A DNA stretch of 17,316 nt from Planctomycetaceae bacterium (GTDB taxonomy: Bacteria > Planctomycetota > Planctomycetia > Planctomycetales > Planctomycetaceae). A program made the translations under genes and the position numbers. The DNA lies in contig JAGQQT010000020.1 of assembly GCA_020426065.1 (NCBI GenBank), positions 1-17,316 on the forward strand. The letters are read 5' to 3'. The notes under the pieces were generated by a model that worked only from the letters and a program-made list of their open reading frames with translations, was not told the DNA's origin and did no database searches. Numbering within the stretch: position 1 is the stretch's first letter; each line of letters opens with the position of its first letter. Positions 1 to 6,649 of the stretch are shown piece by piece.

Positions 1-878
1 TTGGCGATGCCTTTTCCGGCAATATCGGGAGCGGAGCCGTGAATCGGTTCGTAAAGTCCCGGACCGTCCTCACCCAGCGAGGCGGAAGGAAGCAGGCCGA
101 GTGAGCCGGGCAGCATGGAGCCTTCATCGGTGAGGATGTCCCCAAACATGTTGCTCGTGACCACTACATCGAAATCACGCGGGCGGGAAATCAAGTGCAT
201 GGCCATGGCATCGACCAGGACGACATCGTATTCAAGTTCCGAAAACTCCTGGTCTACCACCCGTTTAGCCGTCCGTCGCCACAGCCGGGAAACTTCCAGC
301 ACGTTGGCCTTGTCCACAGAAGTCAGATGCTTGCGACGTCCCTGGGCAGCTTTGGCAGCCACGCGCGTCACACGCTCCACTTCCGAGGTCCGGTAAATCA
401 TTTCGTTGGCGGCCACCTCCTCGCCGTTTTCTTCCCATTTACTGGATTTGCCGAAGTAAATTCCCCCGGTCAATTCCCGCACGAACAGGATGTCCACACC
501 TTCGATGATGTGCCGTTTCAGAGGAGAGGCATCAATCAGAGCGGAGTAGGGCTTGATGGGACGCAGGTTGGCAAACAGTCCCATTTCCTTGCGGATTTTC
601 AGCAAACCGACTTCGGGACGGGTTTTTGCGTTCGGGTCATCCCATTTCGGGCCACCGACTGCTCCCAGCAGAATCCCGGCGGAGTTTTTGCAGAGATCGA
701 GCGTGGACTGGGGGAGAGGATCGCCACAATCATCAATGGCACAACCACCAATCATGGCTTCGGCAAACTGAAAGTCATGACCATAGAGTGAGCCAATTTG
801 GACCAGAACACGCTTTGCCTGGGCGACAATTTCAGGACCAATTCCGTCACCGGGGAGCAGAACCAGATCAGCACGCAT
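1..878 (-). CDS. leuB: 3-isopropylmalate dehydrogenase, 3' end missing
   Basis: LeuB oxidatively decarboxylates 3-isopropylmalate to 2-ketoisocaproate with NAD+, the third step of leucine synthesis, in the cytoplasm. About 292 codons are visible; the family is usually near 355-360, so the last 60-70 residues lie beyond the window edge. Recognisable segments in order are the N-terminal [17 protein letters not shown], then [10 protein letters not shown], the substrate-binding stretch [17 protein letters not shown] with its catalytic Tyr region, [13 protein letters not shown] with the catalytic Lys, and [13 protein letters not shown] with the metal-binding aspartates at about residues 220-250. 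The terminal part reads [20 protein letters not shown]. The ATG at 876-878 has GAGAGG about 8 bases upstream and matches the family N-terminus. No leuC or leuD is beside it; the next gene is divergent. Confidence 0.95.
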   Translation of the reverse strand, partial: [292 protein letters not shown]

Positions 879-1399
879 ACGTGAAGCCTCTCGTCAGATA
901 TCGATTGAAGGGAGCGAATTCGGAGCCGTTTCCGGTGGATACCGGGCGGCGTCCAGCGAACAGGGGTAATCCTCATGAACCGTTACGCAGTTATATCCGC
1001 CAATCCCAGTACGGAGCGAAAGCCAAGCATAGTCCTCATATTCGGAACTTCAAGTGACTAATGTGTCCGGAGTGTCTGGTCCGCGTTGATTCTGGCCACA
1101 TTCCCGTCCGATACAAACTACGCGAGGGGGAATAACTCACCCCATACCCAAAACGGCAAGGAGTTTATGATTCGGATCTGGATAATCAGAGCCAAATACC
1201 AGAGACATTGATCTCTGATCACGATAGCGAAAAAGGCCTTCAGGAAACTGAAGGCTTTTTTCATTTTCAGGCTCTGGTGATGGCAGCTCATTGCCCGGTA
1301 CAGAGGGAATATCTTTTGGGGCTGGTATTTTCAGGAGGCCGTGTATACTGAACGGAATACCCCTTTTCTTTTCCTGCAGCCAAAATCTGGGAGCCTGAG
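879..1399. other. Divergent intergenic region, leuB / membrane protein
   Basis: No convincing protein gene fills these 521 bases. On the minus strand a weak promoter candidate for leuB reads TTGAAG (1048-1053), a 16-base spacer, then TATGCT (1026-1031), giving a leader of about 140 bases. On the plus strand there is a possible 14-codon ORF at 1167-1211 with AAGGAG just before its ATG. A small inverted repeat CAGAGA/TCTCTG follows, then a clear hairpin terminator at 1230-1261. TATACT at 1344-1349 could be a -10 box for the gene starting at 1400, but I see no good -35 partner. Confidence 0.4.
1230..1261 (+). terminator. Intrinsic terminator or attenuator hairpin upstream of 1400
   Basis: The stem GCCTTCAG / CTGAAGGC closes a GAAA tetraloop and is flanked by A5 on the left and T6 on the right, so the stem extends through A-U pairs with one G-U. 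It is a good intrinsic terminator reading rightward. Its position is odd: no obvious gene lies upstream on the plus strand, and it sits about 140 bases before the next start codon. It therefore ends either a short RNA or an attenuated leader. Confidence 0.75.
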
Positions 1400-2065
1400 A
1401 TGAACCAGGATGATGATCTGTTCCGCCCCGAGGGAGATTCGGTCTCGCAGAAATCGACATCGAGCGGATGTGGCTGGAAAACTGTCCTGATTGTGCTGCT
1501 TTCCTGCACAGGTCTGATGTTTGCCTGCTGCTGCGGGATTGGATACATGTTCTATTCGATGGCTCCCACGATTGAGCAGGATCCCGAAGTGGCCCGCCAG
1601 ACTGCTCAGAAACTCCTGGGAGTTGAGCTCGAAGAAGGGGCCAAACCGCAAGTGGCCATGAAGATGAATCTGCTCTCGATGCTGAATGTCGAAGGAGCGG
1701 TGGTGCAACTGCCTGAGCAGAGTGGTGTCCTGGTGGTGGCCGGACTGGATGGTCAGCTCGCCTCCAATCCGCAGTTCACAAAATCCATTGAGGACGCGAT
1801 TCAGAAAGAGGCGGGAAGTGAAAATCTGAAGGTTCTGAACACGGAAGTGAAAGAGGTCCAGATTGATGGTCAGGGAACCAGCGTGACCATCATCGAAGCC
1901 CAGGTTCCCGCCAAGGGTGATCAGGCGGAGAAAAATGTCCGCCAGGTGCGGGCGCTCATCAACGGAAGCGGCGACAAGAAGATCTTCTTCATGATGATCA
2001 TACCCGAAGAGAAATGGGATGAGCAGAAAACGATCGAGCTGCTCGAATCCCTCGACGTCCCCTGA
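1400..2065 (+). CDS. Single-pass membrane protein of unknown function
   Basis: This 221-residue protein is not a family I recognise. An acidic hydrophilic N-terminus (residues 1-20) with Lys18 and Lys27 nearby is followed by one strong membrane segment at about 27-53. That segment is rich in Cys (CGWKTVL, then FACCCGIGYMF). The remaining ~165 residues are soluble, with alternating beta-strand-like and charged helical stretches, and probably lie outside the cytoplasmic membrane. There is no lipobox, catalytic motif or repeat. The ATG at 1400 has GGAG eight bases upstream and starts the plausible topology. The next gene begins 144 bases downstream, with only a weak 7-bp hairpin (TTTCCAG TTTT CTGGAAA, 2077-2094) between them, so cotranscription is possible. 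Its role is unknown. Confidence 0.75.
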   Translation: MNQDDDLFRPEGDSVSQKSTSSGCGWKTVLIVLLSCTGLMFACCCGIGYMFYSMAPTIEQDPEVARQTAQKLLGVELEEGAKPQVAMKMNLLSMLNVEGAVVQLPEQSGVLVVAGLDGQLASNPQFTKSIEDAIQKEAGSENLKVLNTEVKEVQIDGQGTSVTIIEAQVPAKGDQAEKNVRQVRALINGSGDKKIFFMMIIPEEKWDEQKTIELLESLDVP

Positions 2066-2209
2066 CAGAGGCCAGATTTCCAGTTTTCTGGAAAAAGCGT
2101 GTGGAATCGGAGTTTGCTTCCCGTTTGAGAGTGTGTCAAACAAAGACTTCGTCAAATCGCCATGCCTGATCTGGCTGGCAAGACACATATCTGGCACGGG
2201 GGCTGATTC

Positions 2210-2596
2210 ATGCGATACCTGGTAATGATGCTGCTTTTGGTTGGGTTTTCCGCACCTTCTGCATGGGCGCGGCCCCCTCGTTCCATGCCGCCTGAAGTTC
2301 GAGCACAAAGAATTCTCGAGGCGAGTGATGTGAATGAAGATGGTCTGATTTCCGTTGATGAAGCACCTCAGTGGTTGCTGATGCGGTTTCCCAAAGCGGA
2401 TATCAATAAGGATCGGGCACTGGATCTGCAGGAATTGCTCATCATGTTTGATGTGCGGGAGCGACCCGGCACCGGAGATGGGAATAATGGCGGTGACTCA
2501 ACCACTCCCACAGACGGAGGAAGTGGCAGCGGCTCGGGTAATAGTGAAGATCATGAGTGTGATGGTAGGCAACGCGGACCGGTTCCCGTGATTTGA
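2210..2596 (+). CDS. Exported EF-hand calcium-binding protein
   Basis: This small exported protein of 128 residues has a signal peptide at 1-21 (MRYLVMMLLLVGFSAPSAWA, cleavage near Ala-Trp-Ala/Arg). Two EF-hand loops follow. The first, at about residues 40-51, reads DVNEDGLISVDE and has the full pattern of acidic ligands, Gly at position 6 and Glu at 12. The second, at about 64-75, reads DINKDRALDLQE, keeps Asp1/Asn3/Asp5 and Glu12, and has Arg in place of the usual Gly6. A low-complexity Gly/Ser/Asp/Thr tail occupies about 86-113. Calcium binding is inferred from the loops. Short exported EF-hand proteins of this type are common in planctomycetes and their roles are mostly unknown. The ribosome binding site is weak (GGGGGC before the ATG). 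Confidence 0.85.
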   Translation: MRYLVMMLLLVGFSAPSAWARPPRSMPPEVRAQRILEASDVNEDGLISVDEAPQWLLMRFPKADINKDRALDLQELLIMFDVRERPGTGDGNNGGDSTTPTDGGSGSGSGNSEDHECDGRQRGPVPVI

Positions 2597-2903
2597 CCTC
2601 CAGCTTGTTGTGCACTCAGTTGAGGAAGCGTTGGTGTGTCTGAGTTGGCAGGCGGCAGGCAGTTCAAACTCCTGTCTGCCGCCTGCGAGACTTGCTCAAG
2701 TGGATTTGATTCCTCCGACAGGTCAGTTCTCTGTTTTGCAGCACGGAGAACGCGTTCTGTGTTCGGATTTCCGCAGAAAACTCTCTGGTTTCTTTAAGCC
2801 AGTATCCCCGCAGATTTCCTGGAAATCAGAATGCTGAACAATCTGTCCTGAGAGCCTCGGGAAGTTATGGCCTTCCCGGGGCTATTTTTTTGCGCAGGGA
2901 CAA
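2597..2903. other. Hairpin-dense intergenic region between convergent genes
   Basis: Four inverted repeats fall in about 245 bases. They are a 15-bp stem with one G-U at 2648-2662/2672-2686 (GCAGGCGGCAGGCAG, 9-base loop), a perfect 12-base palindrome AGAACGCGTTCT at 2747-2758, GATTTCC T GGAAATC at 2813-2827, and the terminator at 2853-2891. A 75-codon GTG ORF crosses the region (2610-2837), but it lacks a ribosome binding site and any recognisable feature. The region may be a structured 3' untranslated region of the EF-hand gene or a separate small RNA. Confidence 0.45.
2853..2891 (+). terminator. Intrinsic terminator after the EF-hand gene region
   Basis: The stem AGCCTCGGGAAG / CTTCCCGGGGCT has 12 pairs including one G-U and a 7-base loop, and is followed by ATTTTTTT. 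It is oriented for rightward transcription and lies about 256 bases past the EF-hand stop codon. It ends just before the stop of the convergent glycosyltransferase gene. There is no T-tract on the other side, so it is not an efficient terminator for the minus strand. Confidence 0.85.
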
Positions 2904-4100
2904 TTATCTGGCAACCAGTTCACGCTCGGTTGTCTTTTCCGACTCTGCCCGCTCGGTTCGTTTCCAGGTTCCAGTTTGCGTCTGGAACAGCCATTTGCGA
3001 AAACCATTGGCCAGCGCCAGGTTCATGTTCACAAACATCCACACGACCTGAGCCAGTTTGCCAGCGCGGCCCGGCAGCCAGGACATCGCTCCCAGAATCG
3101 CTGCCAGATAGATCAGACACTGGCCTGCCAGCAACCACTGGTAGAGTGGAGAGGAGAGCAGGAAACAGTTTGTAACAAGAGCGGTCAGCATCAGGAATGG
3201 ACAGATCCATCGCAGCACTTTGTGTGACCAGAAGGCCCAGCTGATTCGCCCATAGGTGGGGAGTAGAAGTTTCCACAACCAGACCAGGGACTGAAATGCC
3301 CCCGCTCCGATGCGGGACCTTCGCTGGAATTCATGACCGATAGTGGGAGCGGTTTCTTCTCGGGCAATCGCAGTCGGTTCATAACGAAATTCCAGTTTCT
3401 GCTCATGGACCCGCATGCCGATCACAAAATCATCCACAATGGTATTGGCGGGAATAGACCGATAGCAGGGCCGACGCAACGCATAAATTGCTCCGTTGGC
3501 TCCCAGCAGGGCTCCCATTTCCCCTTCCCATTCTTTCAACTGGTTTTCGTAACGCCAGTAGAGTCCATCACAGTTTTCTCCACCAGCCGCATCGACCAGA
3601 ATCAGCCGCCCACACACGCCGCCGACATTGTCATCAACAAAATGCCGGACCAGTTTCTTGACGGCATCCGCTTCCCAGAATGTATTGGCATCGGAGAACA
3701 GCAAAATTTCTCCGCTCGCGGTGGCTACGCAATCATTCAGGACCGATGCTTTGCCTCGGCGGACAGGAAACTGCTGGAGGCGGATACGATCATCCTGGAC
3801 TGAGGCAACCAGTTCCCCGGTGCCGTCCAGATCGCCATCGACTCCAATAATGACTTCCATCCGATCGACGGGATAATCCGCCATCAGCGCGTTGTGGACA
3901 CGCTGCAGAATAACGTCCTGTTCTTTGTATGCCGCGATAATCAGTGAGACTTTCGGCCAGGCCAGTGCTGCGCCATCTTCAACCTGAAAACGGGGAAAGA
4001 CGCGATGCCAGGCGGCAACCAGTCCCAGCAGAATCGGGTAAACGAAATAGCTGTAGACGATCAGACCGACCGAGATCCAGAACAGGAATGCAATGGTCAT
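2904..4100 (-). CDS. Family 2 membrane glycosyltransferase
   Basis: This is a processive-type GT2 enzyme, expected to transfer sugar from a nucleotide sugar at the inner face of the cytoplasmic membrane. Its product is probably an exopolysaccharide or other envelope glycan; acceptor and donor cannot be read from sequence. The 398 residues hold an N-terminal membrane helix (4-29) and the GT-A domain from VSLIIAAYKE (51-60). Within it are VDGD (87-90), the metal-binding SDAN (136-139), the VDDF acidic motif (222-225, in place of the usual ED or TED), and QRRSRIG (259-265), a variant of the Q(Q/R)xRW motif. Three or more C-terminal membrane helices follow (about 297-316, 321-340, 349-368), then a charged tail. 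The gene starts 16 bases after the stop of the methyltransferase gene, so the two are probably one operon. Confidence 0.9.
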   Translation of the reverse strand: MTIAFLFWISVGLIVYSYFVYPILLGLVAAWHRVFPRFQVEDGAALAWPKVSLIIAAYKEQDVILQRVHNALMADYPVDRMEVIIGVDGDLDGTGELVASVQDDRIRLQQFPVRRGKASVLNDCVATASGEILLFSDANTFWEADAVKKLVRHFVDDNVGGVCGRLILVDAAGGENCDGLYWRYENQLKEWEGEMGALLGANGAIYALRRPCYRSIPANTIVDDFVIGMRVHEQKLEFRYEPTAIAREETAPTIGHEFQRRSRIGAGAFQSLVWLWKLLLPTYGRISWAFWSHKVLRWICPFLMLTALVTNCFLLSSPLYQWLLAGQCLIYLAAILGAMSWLPGRAGKLAQVVWMFVNMNLALANGFRKWLFQTQTGTWKRTERAESEKTTERELVAR

Positions 4101-4116
4101 ATCATTTCCTCAAGAC

Positions 4117-5112
4117 TCAGTGGGTTTTTGTCTGAGGTGTCATTGAAGGGGTTAGCCGTTCACCCTGGCTCTGCAGTTGATTTTGATTTTGAGCGCTGGA
4201 TTTCATGCCAACCAGCCACATGTAATCAGCGGCCAGATCCTCCGGTGGAAACTTCTTGAACTTCTCGTGAATCGGAAGTGTCTTTCCCTGAATCTGATCC
4301 AGGACCACTGGGTCGACACGCGTTTTTTCAATCAGCAGCAGGAAGTCGGCATCGCGGAAAATTCGGGAATACTGGGGGCATCGCAATCGATTGTGGTAAG
4401 CCAGTCCATCCCCATATTTCTGCCACTGCTCTTCAGAGAATTGCAGGAAGTGTCCGGTCGTGACCCGGGAGTCATCGTTGGCGTAGTGGTCGCCCGGGTT
4501 GAACCGGTGGACTGCCAGACCGCCCGGCTTCAGGATTCGCTGCGATTCTGTTGCCATTCCTTTCAGAATCGGCTCCGGGACATGCTCCAGCACGTTGGAA
4601 CTGACAACGAAATCAACAGTGTCCGCTTTCAGGCCAGAACAGGTCGCATCCCCCGGGCATGTGTACCGGCAATTCATGGAACTGAGCAGGTCGTTCAATG
4701 TACCCGCCTGCTGGTGGACTCTTTCGTAACGGTTTTGGATCTCTTCCAGATTCAGTTCCAGAGAATTGGCGAACCAATTCAGATGCGGCCTGGCGGCTGC
4801 GACGGCTGTCCGTGCGGAGCGCCGAGAAAGCCAGGGATTGACATCGACGGTTTCAATCAGACGGGCACCAGCCAGGTAAAATGCGAGTGGTGTGTAGGGA
4901 TGCCAGCCGGTTCCGATTTCGTAAACAACGGCATCTCGTACTGACTGACCACTTTCGCGGATCATTTCAATCAGCTCGATGGCCCGGGTGAAATCCCGTT
5001 TGGGTTGTGGTCGAGTTGTGCCCAGCAGCCTCTGGCCAGCCAGGTAGCACTGCTTTCCTCCTGGAGTTCGACTCAGAAGTCTTAGAATCGCCGCTTTGGA
5101 CTGCCACCTCAT
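4117..5112 (-). CDS. Class I SAM-dependent methyltransferase
   Basis: This 331-residue cytoplasmic enzyme has a Rossmann-fold SAM-binding core. Motif I is VYEIGTGWHP (63-72), the acidic residue that binds the SAM ribose is in ETVDVN (87-92), and motif IV is VDFVVSSNVLEHV (166-178), a methyltransf_11-type signature. Motif V/VI is ILKPGGLAVHRF (193-204). A Cys cluster, C148, C152 and C158, sits between core strands. The polar C-terminal tail (about 309-331) is rich in Gln, Asn and Thr. The substrate is unknown. Because the glycosyltransferase gene follows 16 bases later, a role in modifying a sugar or lipid of the same glycan is a reasonable guess. The ATG at 5112 has only a weak GAG upstream; the next gene outward is divergent. 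Confidence 0.85.
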   Translation of the reverse strand: MRWQSKAAILRLLSRTPGGKQCYLAGQRLLGTTRPQPKRDFTRAIELIEMIRESGQSVRDAVVYEIGTGWHPYTPLAFYLAGARLIETVDVNPWLSRRSARTAVAAARPHLNWFANSLELNLEEIQNRYERVHQQAGTLNDLLSSMNCRYTCPGDATCSGLKADTVDFVVSSNVLEHVPEPILKGMATESQRILKPGGLAVHRFNPGDHYANDDSRVTTGHFLQFSEEQWQKYGDGLAYHNRLRCPQYSRIFRDADFLLLIEKTRVDPVVLDQIQGKTLPIHEKFKKFPPEDLAADYMWLVGMKSSAQNQNQLQSQGERLTPSMTPQTKTH

Positions 5113-5366
5113 GGACTCAATTCCTGCACATTATTTCAGTAAATGGGGATCTTGTGGCACATTCGAGACGGACCACTCTCAAGCATAGTTCGCAAAGTCC
5201 GCAACGCAGCCGAGGGGAACGGATAGTCATCTCGCCCGAAGGAAGTCCCTGTTAAAAGGAGAGAATCGTACAGATTCTGTCAGATATGCAGGATTTAACC
5301 CGAGACAGGCTCTCCCTGAAACTTCAGCAGACTTTGATGGTTTCAGCAAATTCACCGAAAAAATCA

Positions 5367-5395
5367 TTGACCAGCTGAGTCTGGATGGGCATAAT
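5367..5395 (+). promoter_or_regulatory. Near-consensus sigma70 promoter for the BFD-like gene
   Basis: TTGACC (5367-5372) and CATAAT (5390-5395) each match 5 of 6 consensus bases and are separated by exactly 17 bases. Transcription would start near 5402, about 100 bases before the ATG at 5506. It is the best -35/-10 pair I found in the window. Confidence 0.65.
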
Positions 5396-5397
5396 TC

Positions 5398-5428
5398 AAT
5401 GAAATTGAGATTCAGTCTCAGTTTCATT
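5398..5428. promoter_or_regulatory. 31-base palindromic operator, Fur-like
   Basis: The left arm AATGAAATTGAGA (5398-5410) and right arm TCTCAGTTTCATT (5416-5428) are inverted repeats matching at 12 of 13 positions around TTCAG. The inner 15 bases, TGAGATTCAGTCTCA, agree with the Fur core TGATAATNATTATCA at 10 of 14 defined positions. The palindrome begins 3 bases after the -10 box and covers the predicted transcription start, the classic place for a repressor. There is no T-tract after it, so it is not a terminator. Fur is an inference drawn from the iron-linked gene downstream; another dimeric repressor is possible. Confidence 0.55.
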
Positions 5429-5505
5429 CGGTTCAGGCGGCTGTTTTTTACCGCAGTCGCTCTCGCCCAGTTGGCACACCTGTGTCTTACCAGTTGAGTT
5501 CTCCC

Positions 5506-5709
5506 ATGTCTCAATCTGAAATGATCTGCCGTTGTTTTCGCGTTTCCCGGGCAACCGTTGAGCAGGCGGTTGATGTTCTGGGTGCTGAAAATGTGAAAGA
5601 TATTGTTCGGATTACTGAAGCAGGCAGTGGCTGCATGTGCTGTCGCTGCAAGATCCAGGAGTTGATTGAGCAGCGCCGGGCCCAAAATATTGAGCTGGAA
5701 CTGGCCTGA
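5506..5709 (+). CDS. BFD-like [2Fe-2S]-binding protein
   Basis: This 67-residue protein belongs to the BFD-like [2Fe-2S] family (bacterioferritin-associated ferredoxin; the same fold is embedded in NirB and NifU-type proteins). The cluster ligands fit C-x-C (C8, C10), 32 residues, then C-x-x-C (C43, C46). This is followed by R-x-x-I (47-50), which matches the family pattern CGSCR..I. Two extra cysteines, C45 and C48, give an unusual CMCCRC run. Family knowledge suggests electron transfer for iron release from bacterioferritin or a general Fe-S role; no bacterioferritin gene is in the window. The ATG at 5506 is preferred. An in-frame GTG at 5482 would add eight residues not expected for the family, and neither start has a strong ribosome binding site. 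The promoter/operator upstream suggests iron- or redox-controlled expression. Confidence 0.85.
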   Translation: MSQSEMICRCFRVSRATVEQAVDVLGAENVKDIVRITEAGSGCMCCRCKIQELIEQRRAQNIELELA

Positions 5710-5732
5710 TTGCTCTCACATAGCCCCTGCTT

Positions 5733-5830
5733 CTCTGTGCATCTGCCCAGTTCGCTCTCAGTGGATCTGGCGCCTGATTCCATCTGAAATCTGCACAGAG
5801 CTCAGGGACGGACTAGCCTCCGCCAGTCCG
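5733..5830. repeat. Inverted repeats downstream of the BFD-like gene
   Basis: CTCTGTGCA (5733-5741) and TGCACAGAG (5792-5800) are perfect 9-base inverted repeats 50 bases apart. They are followed by a hairpin CGGACT / AGTCCG (5809-5814, 5825-5830) with a 10-base loop. No T-tract follows either, so termination is uncertain. The rest of 5710-5964 holds no gene that I can support. Confidence 0.35.
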
Positions 5831-5964
5831 GAGAAATTTCCTGCAAATCCCGCTGACTGCTGAAACTGTTACAAAAATCCGTCTCAGTCTTGTCAGGATT
5901 CCCGGATACTGATATCACTTAGCAATGACAATGACGGAAGTAATGAGGCTTCCGCTGAGATAAA

Positions 5965-5984
5965 CCTATCGATAGGCAAGGAGG
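5965..5984 (+). promoter_or_regulatory. Palindrome and strong RBS fixing the GTG start of rimI
   Basis: A perfect 12-base palindrome CCTATCGATAGG (5965-5976) lies directly before the strong Shine-Dalgarno AAGGAGG (5978-5984). The GTG at 5990 follows five bases later, which makes it the clear start. If the palindrome formed a structure or bound a protein it could mask the ribosome binding site. Confidence 0.6.
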
Positions 5985-5989
5985 CCGCG

Positions 5990-6532
5990 GTGAGTTTCGG
6001 TCATCAGAGTGATTCACAATCTTCGCTACAAATCCGTTGGCTGATTCGCCGAGACATGCCCGAAGTGCTCGCCATCGAGCAGGAAAGCTTCGAATATGCC
6101 TGGTCAGAGGAAGAATTCCTCTGCATTCTGCGCCAGCGTAACTGCATCGGCATGGTGGCAGAGATCGATCAGGAAATCGTCGGTTTCATGATCTATGAGC
6201 TGCACAAGTCCAATTTGCATGTGCTCAATTTCGCTGTGGGGAAGCAGTATCGTCGGAACGGGATTGGCACCCGGATGGTGCACCGTCTGATCGATAAGCT
6301 CTCGCTGCAGCGACGCCGCGAAATTCTGCTGGAAGTGCGGGAGCGTAACCTGGAAGCCCAGCTTTTCTTCAAGAAGCAGGATTTTCTGGCAGTGACGGTT
6401 CTGCGAAATCATTACGATGATACAGCAGAAGATGCCTACATCATGCGATATCGTCTGGCGAGTGACGTTCCGGCACTGGCTGGGCCGGTCATCAATCGGA
6501 TTTCCGATTACCTGGATGCCGATGCCGCCTGA
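5990..6532 (+). CDS. rimI: RimI-type protein N-alpha-acetyltransferase (GNAT)
   Basis: This GNAT enzyme of 180 residues transfers acetyl from acetyl-CoA, in RimI to the N-terminal alanine of ribosomal protein S18. The fold is easy to follow: IRWLIRRDMPEVLAIEQESF (15-34), WSEEEFLCILRQ (38-49), and the strand with AVGKQYRRNGIGTRMV (82-97), whose RRNGIG is the acetyl-CoA pyrophosphate loop. LLEVRERNLEAQLFFKKQDF (113-132) follows, close to the RimI signature LEVR..N..A..LY...GF. HYDDTAEDAYIM (141-152) matches the YY....EDAY.M ending. Residues 1-12 and about 157-180 extend beyond the usual 150-residue core. The assignment to RimI rather than another GNAT protein acetylase is by motif similarity. 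The gene appears to stand alone and is followed by a strong terminator. Confidence 0.85.
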   Translation: MSFGHQSDSQSSLQIRWLIRRDMPEVLAIEQESFEYAWSEEEFLCILRQRNCIGMVAEIDQEIVGFMIYELHKSNLHVLNFAVGKQYRRNGIGTRMVHRLIDKLSLQRRREILLEVRERNLEAQLFFKKQDFLAVTVLRNHYDDTAEDAYIMRYRLASDVPALAGPVINRISDYLDADAA

Positions 6533-6564
6533 GTTGAGAGTTCCCCTCTCATCCTGAGAACAAT

Positions 6565-6606
6565 CAAGCAGGCCTGCGAGATTCAGCAGGCCTGCTTGTT
6601 TTCTTT
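6565..6606 (+). terminator. Intrinsic terminator after rimI
   Basis: A perfect 13-bp stem CAAGCAGGCCTGC / GCAGGCCTGCTTG closes an 8-base loop and is followed by TTTTCTTT. It starts 32 bases after the rimI stop. Read from the minus strand it lies 50 bases past the end of the TPR lipoprotein gene, but there it is followed only by ATTGTTC, so termination in that direction would be weaker. Confidence 0.9.
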
Positions 6607-6649
6607 GGGTTCCGCAAAGAGCGAGTCGCTTCCGATGGAACAGATCAGC

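Larger units (their letters stand above)
5113..5505. other. Divergent intergenic region with BFD promoter and operator
   Basis: These 393 bases separate the methyltransferase gene (-) from the BFD-like gene (+). The right half carries the promoter at 5367-5395 and the palindrome at 5398-5428, described separately. In the left half (5113-5360) I see no gene and no clear promoter for the methyltransferase. Short minus-strand open frames there have no ribosome binding site or recognisable protein. Confidence 0.5.

Noticed and set aside
1331..2308. 325-codon open frame on the minus strand
   Set aside because: It lies opposite the membrane protein gene at 1400-2065, is rich in His, Arg and Phe as shadow frames here often are, and has no recognisable domain or ribosome binding site.
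2610..2837. 75-codon GTG-start ORF after the EF-hand gene
   Set aside because: No Shine-Dalgarno, no recognisable features, and it runs through several inverted repeats.
4177..4944. 255-codon plus-strand ORF
   Set aside because: It is antisense to the clearly recognisable methyltransferase; the translation has no domain signal.
5398..5428. Reading the palindrome as a terminator
   Set aside because: No T-tract follows on either strand, no gene ends there, and it sits at the predicted transcription start.
5482..5505. GTG start eight codons upstream for the BFD-like gene
   Set aside because: The extra residues are not expected for the family and there is no better ribosome binding site; the start remains somewhat uncertain.
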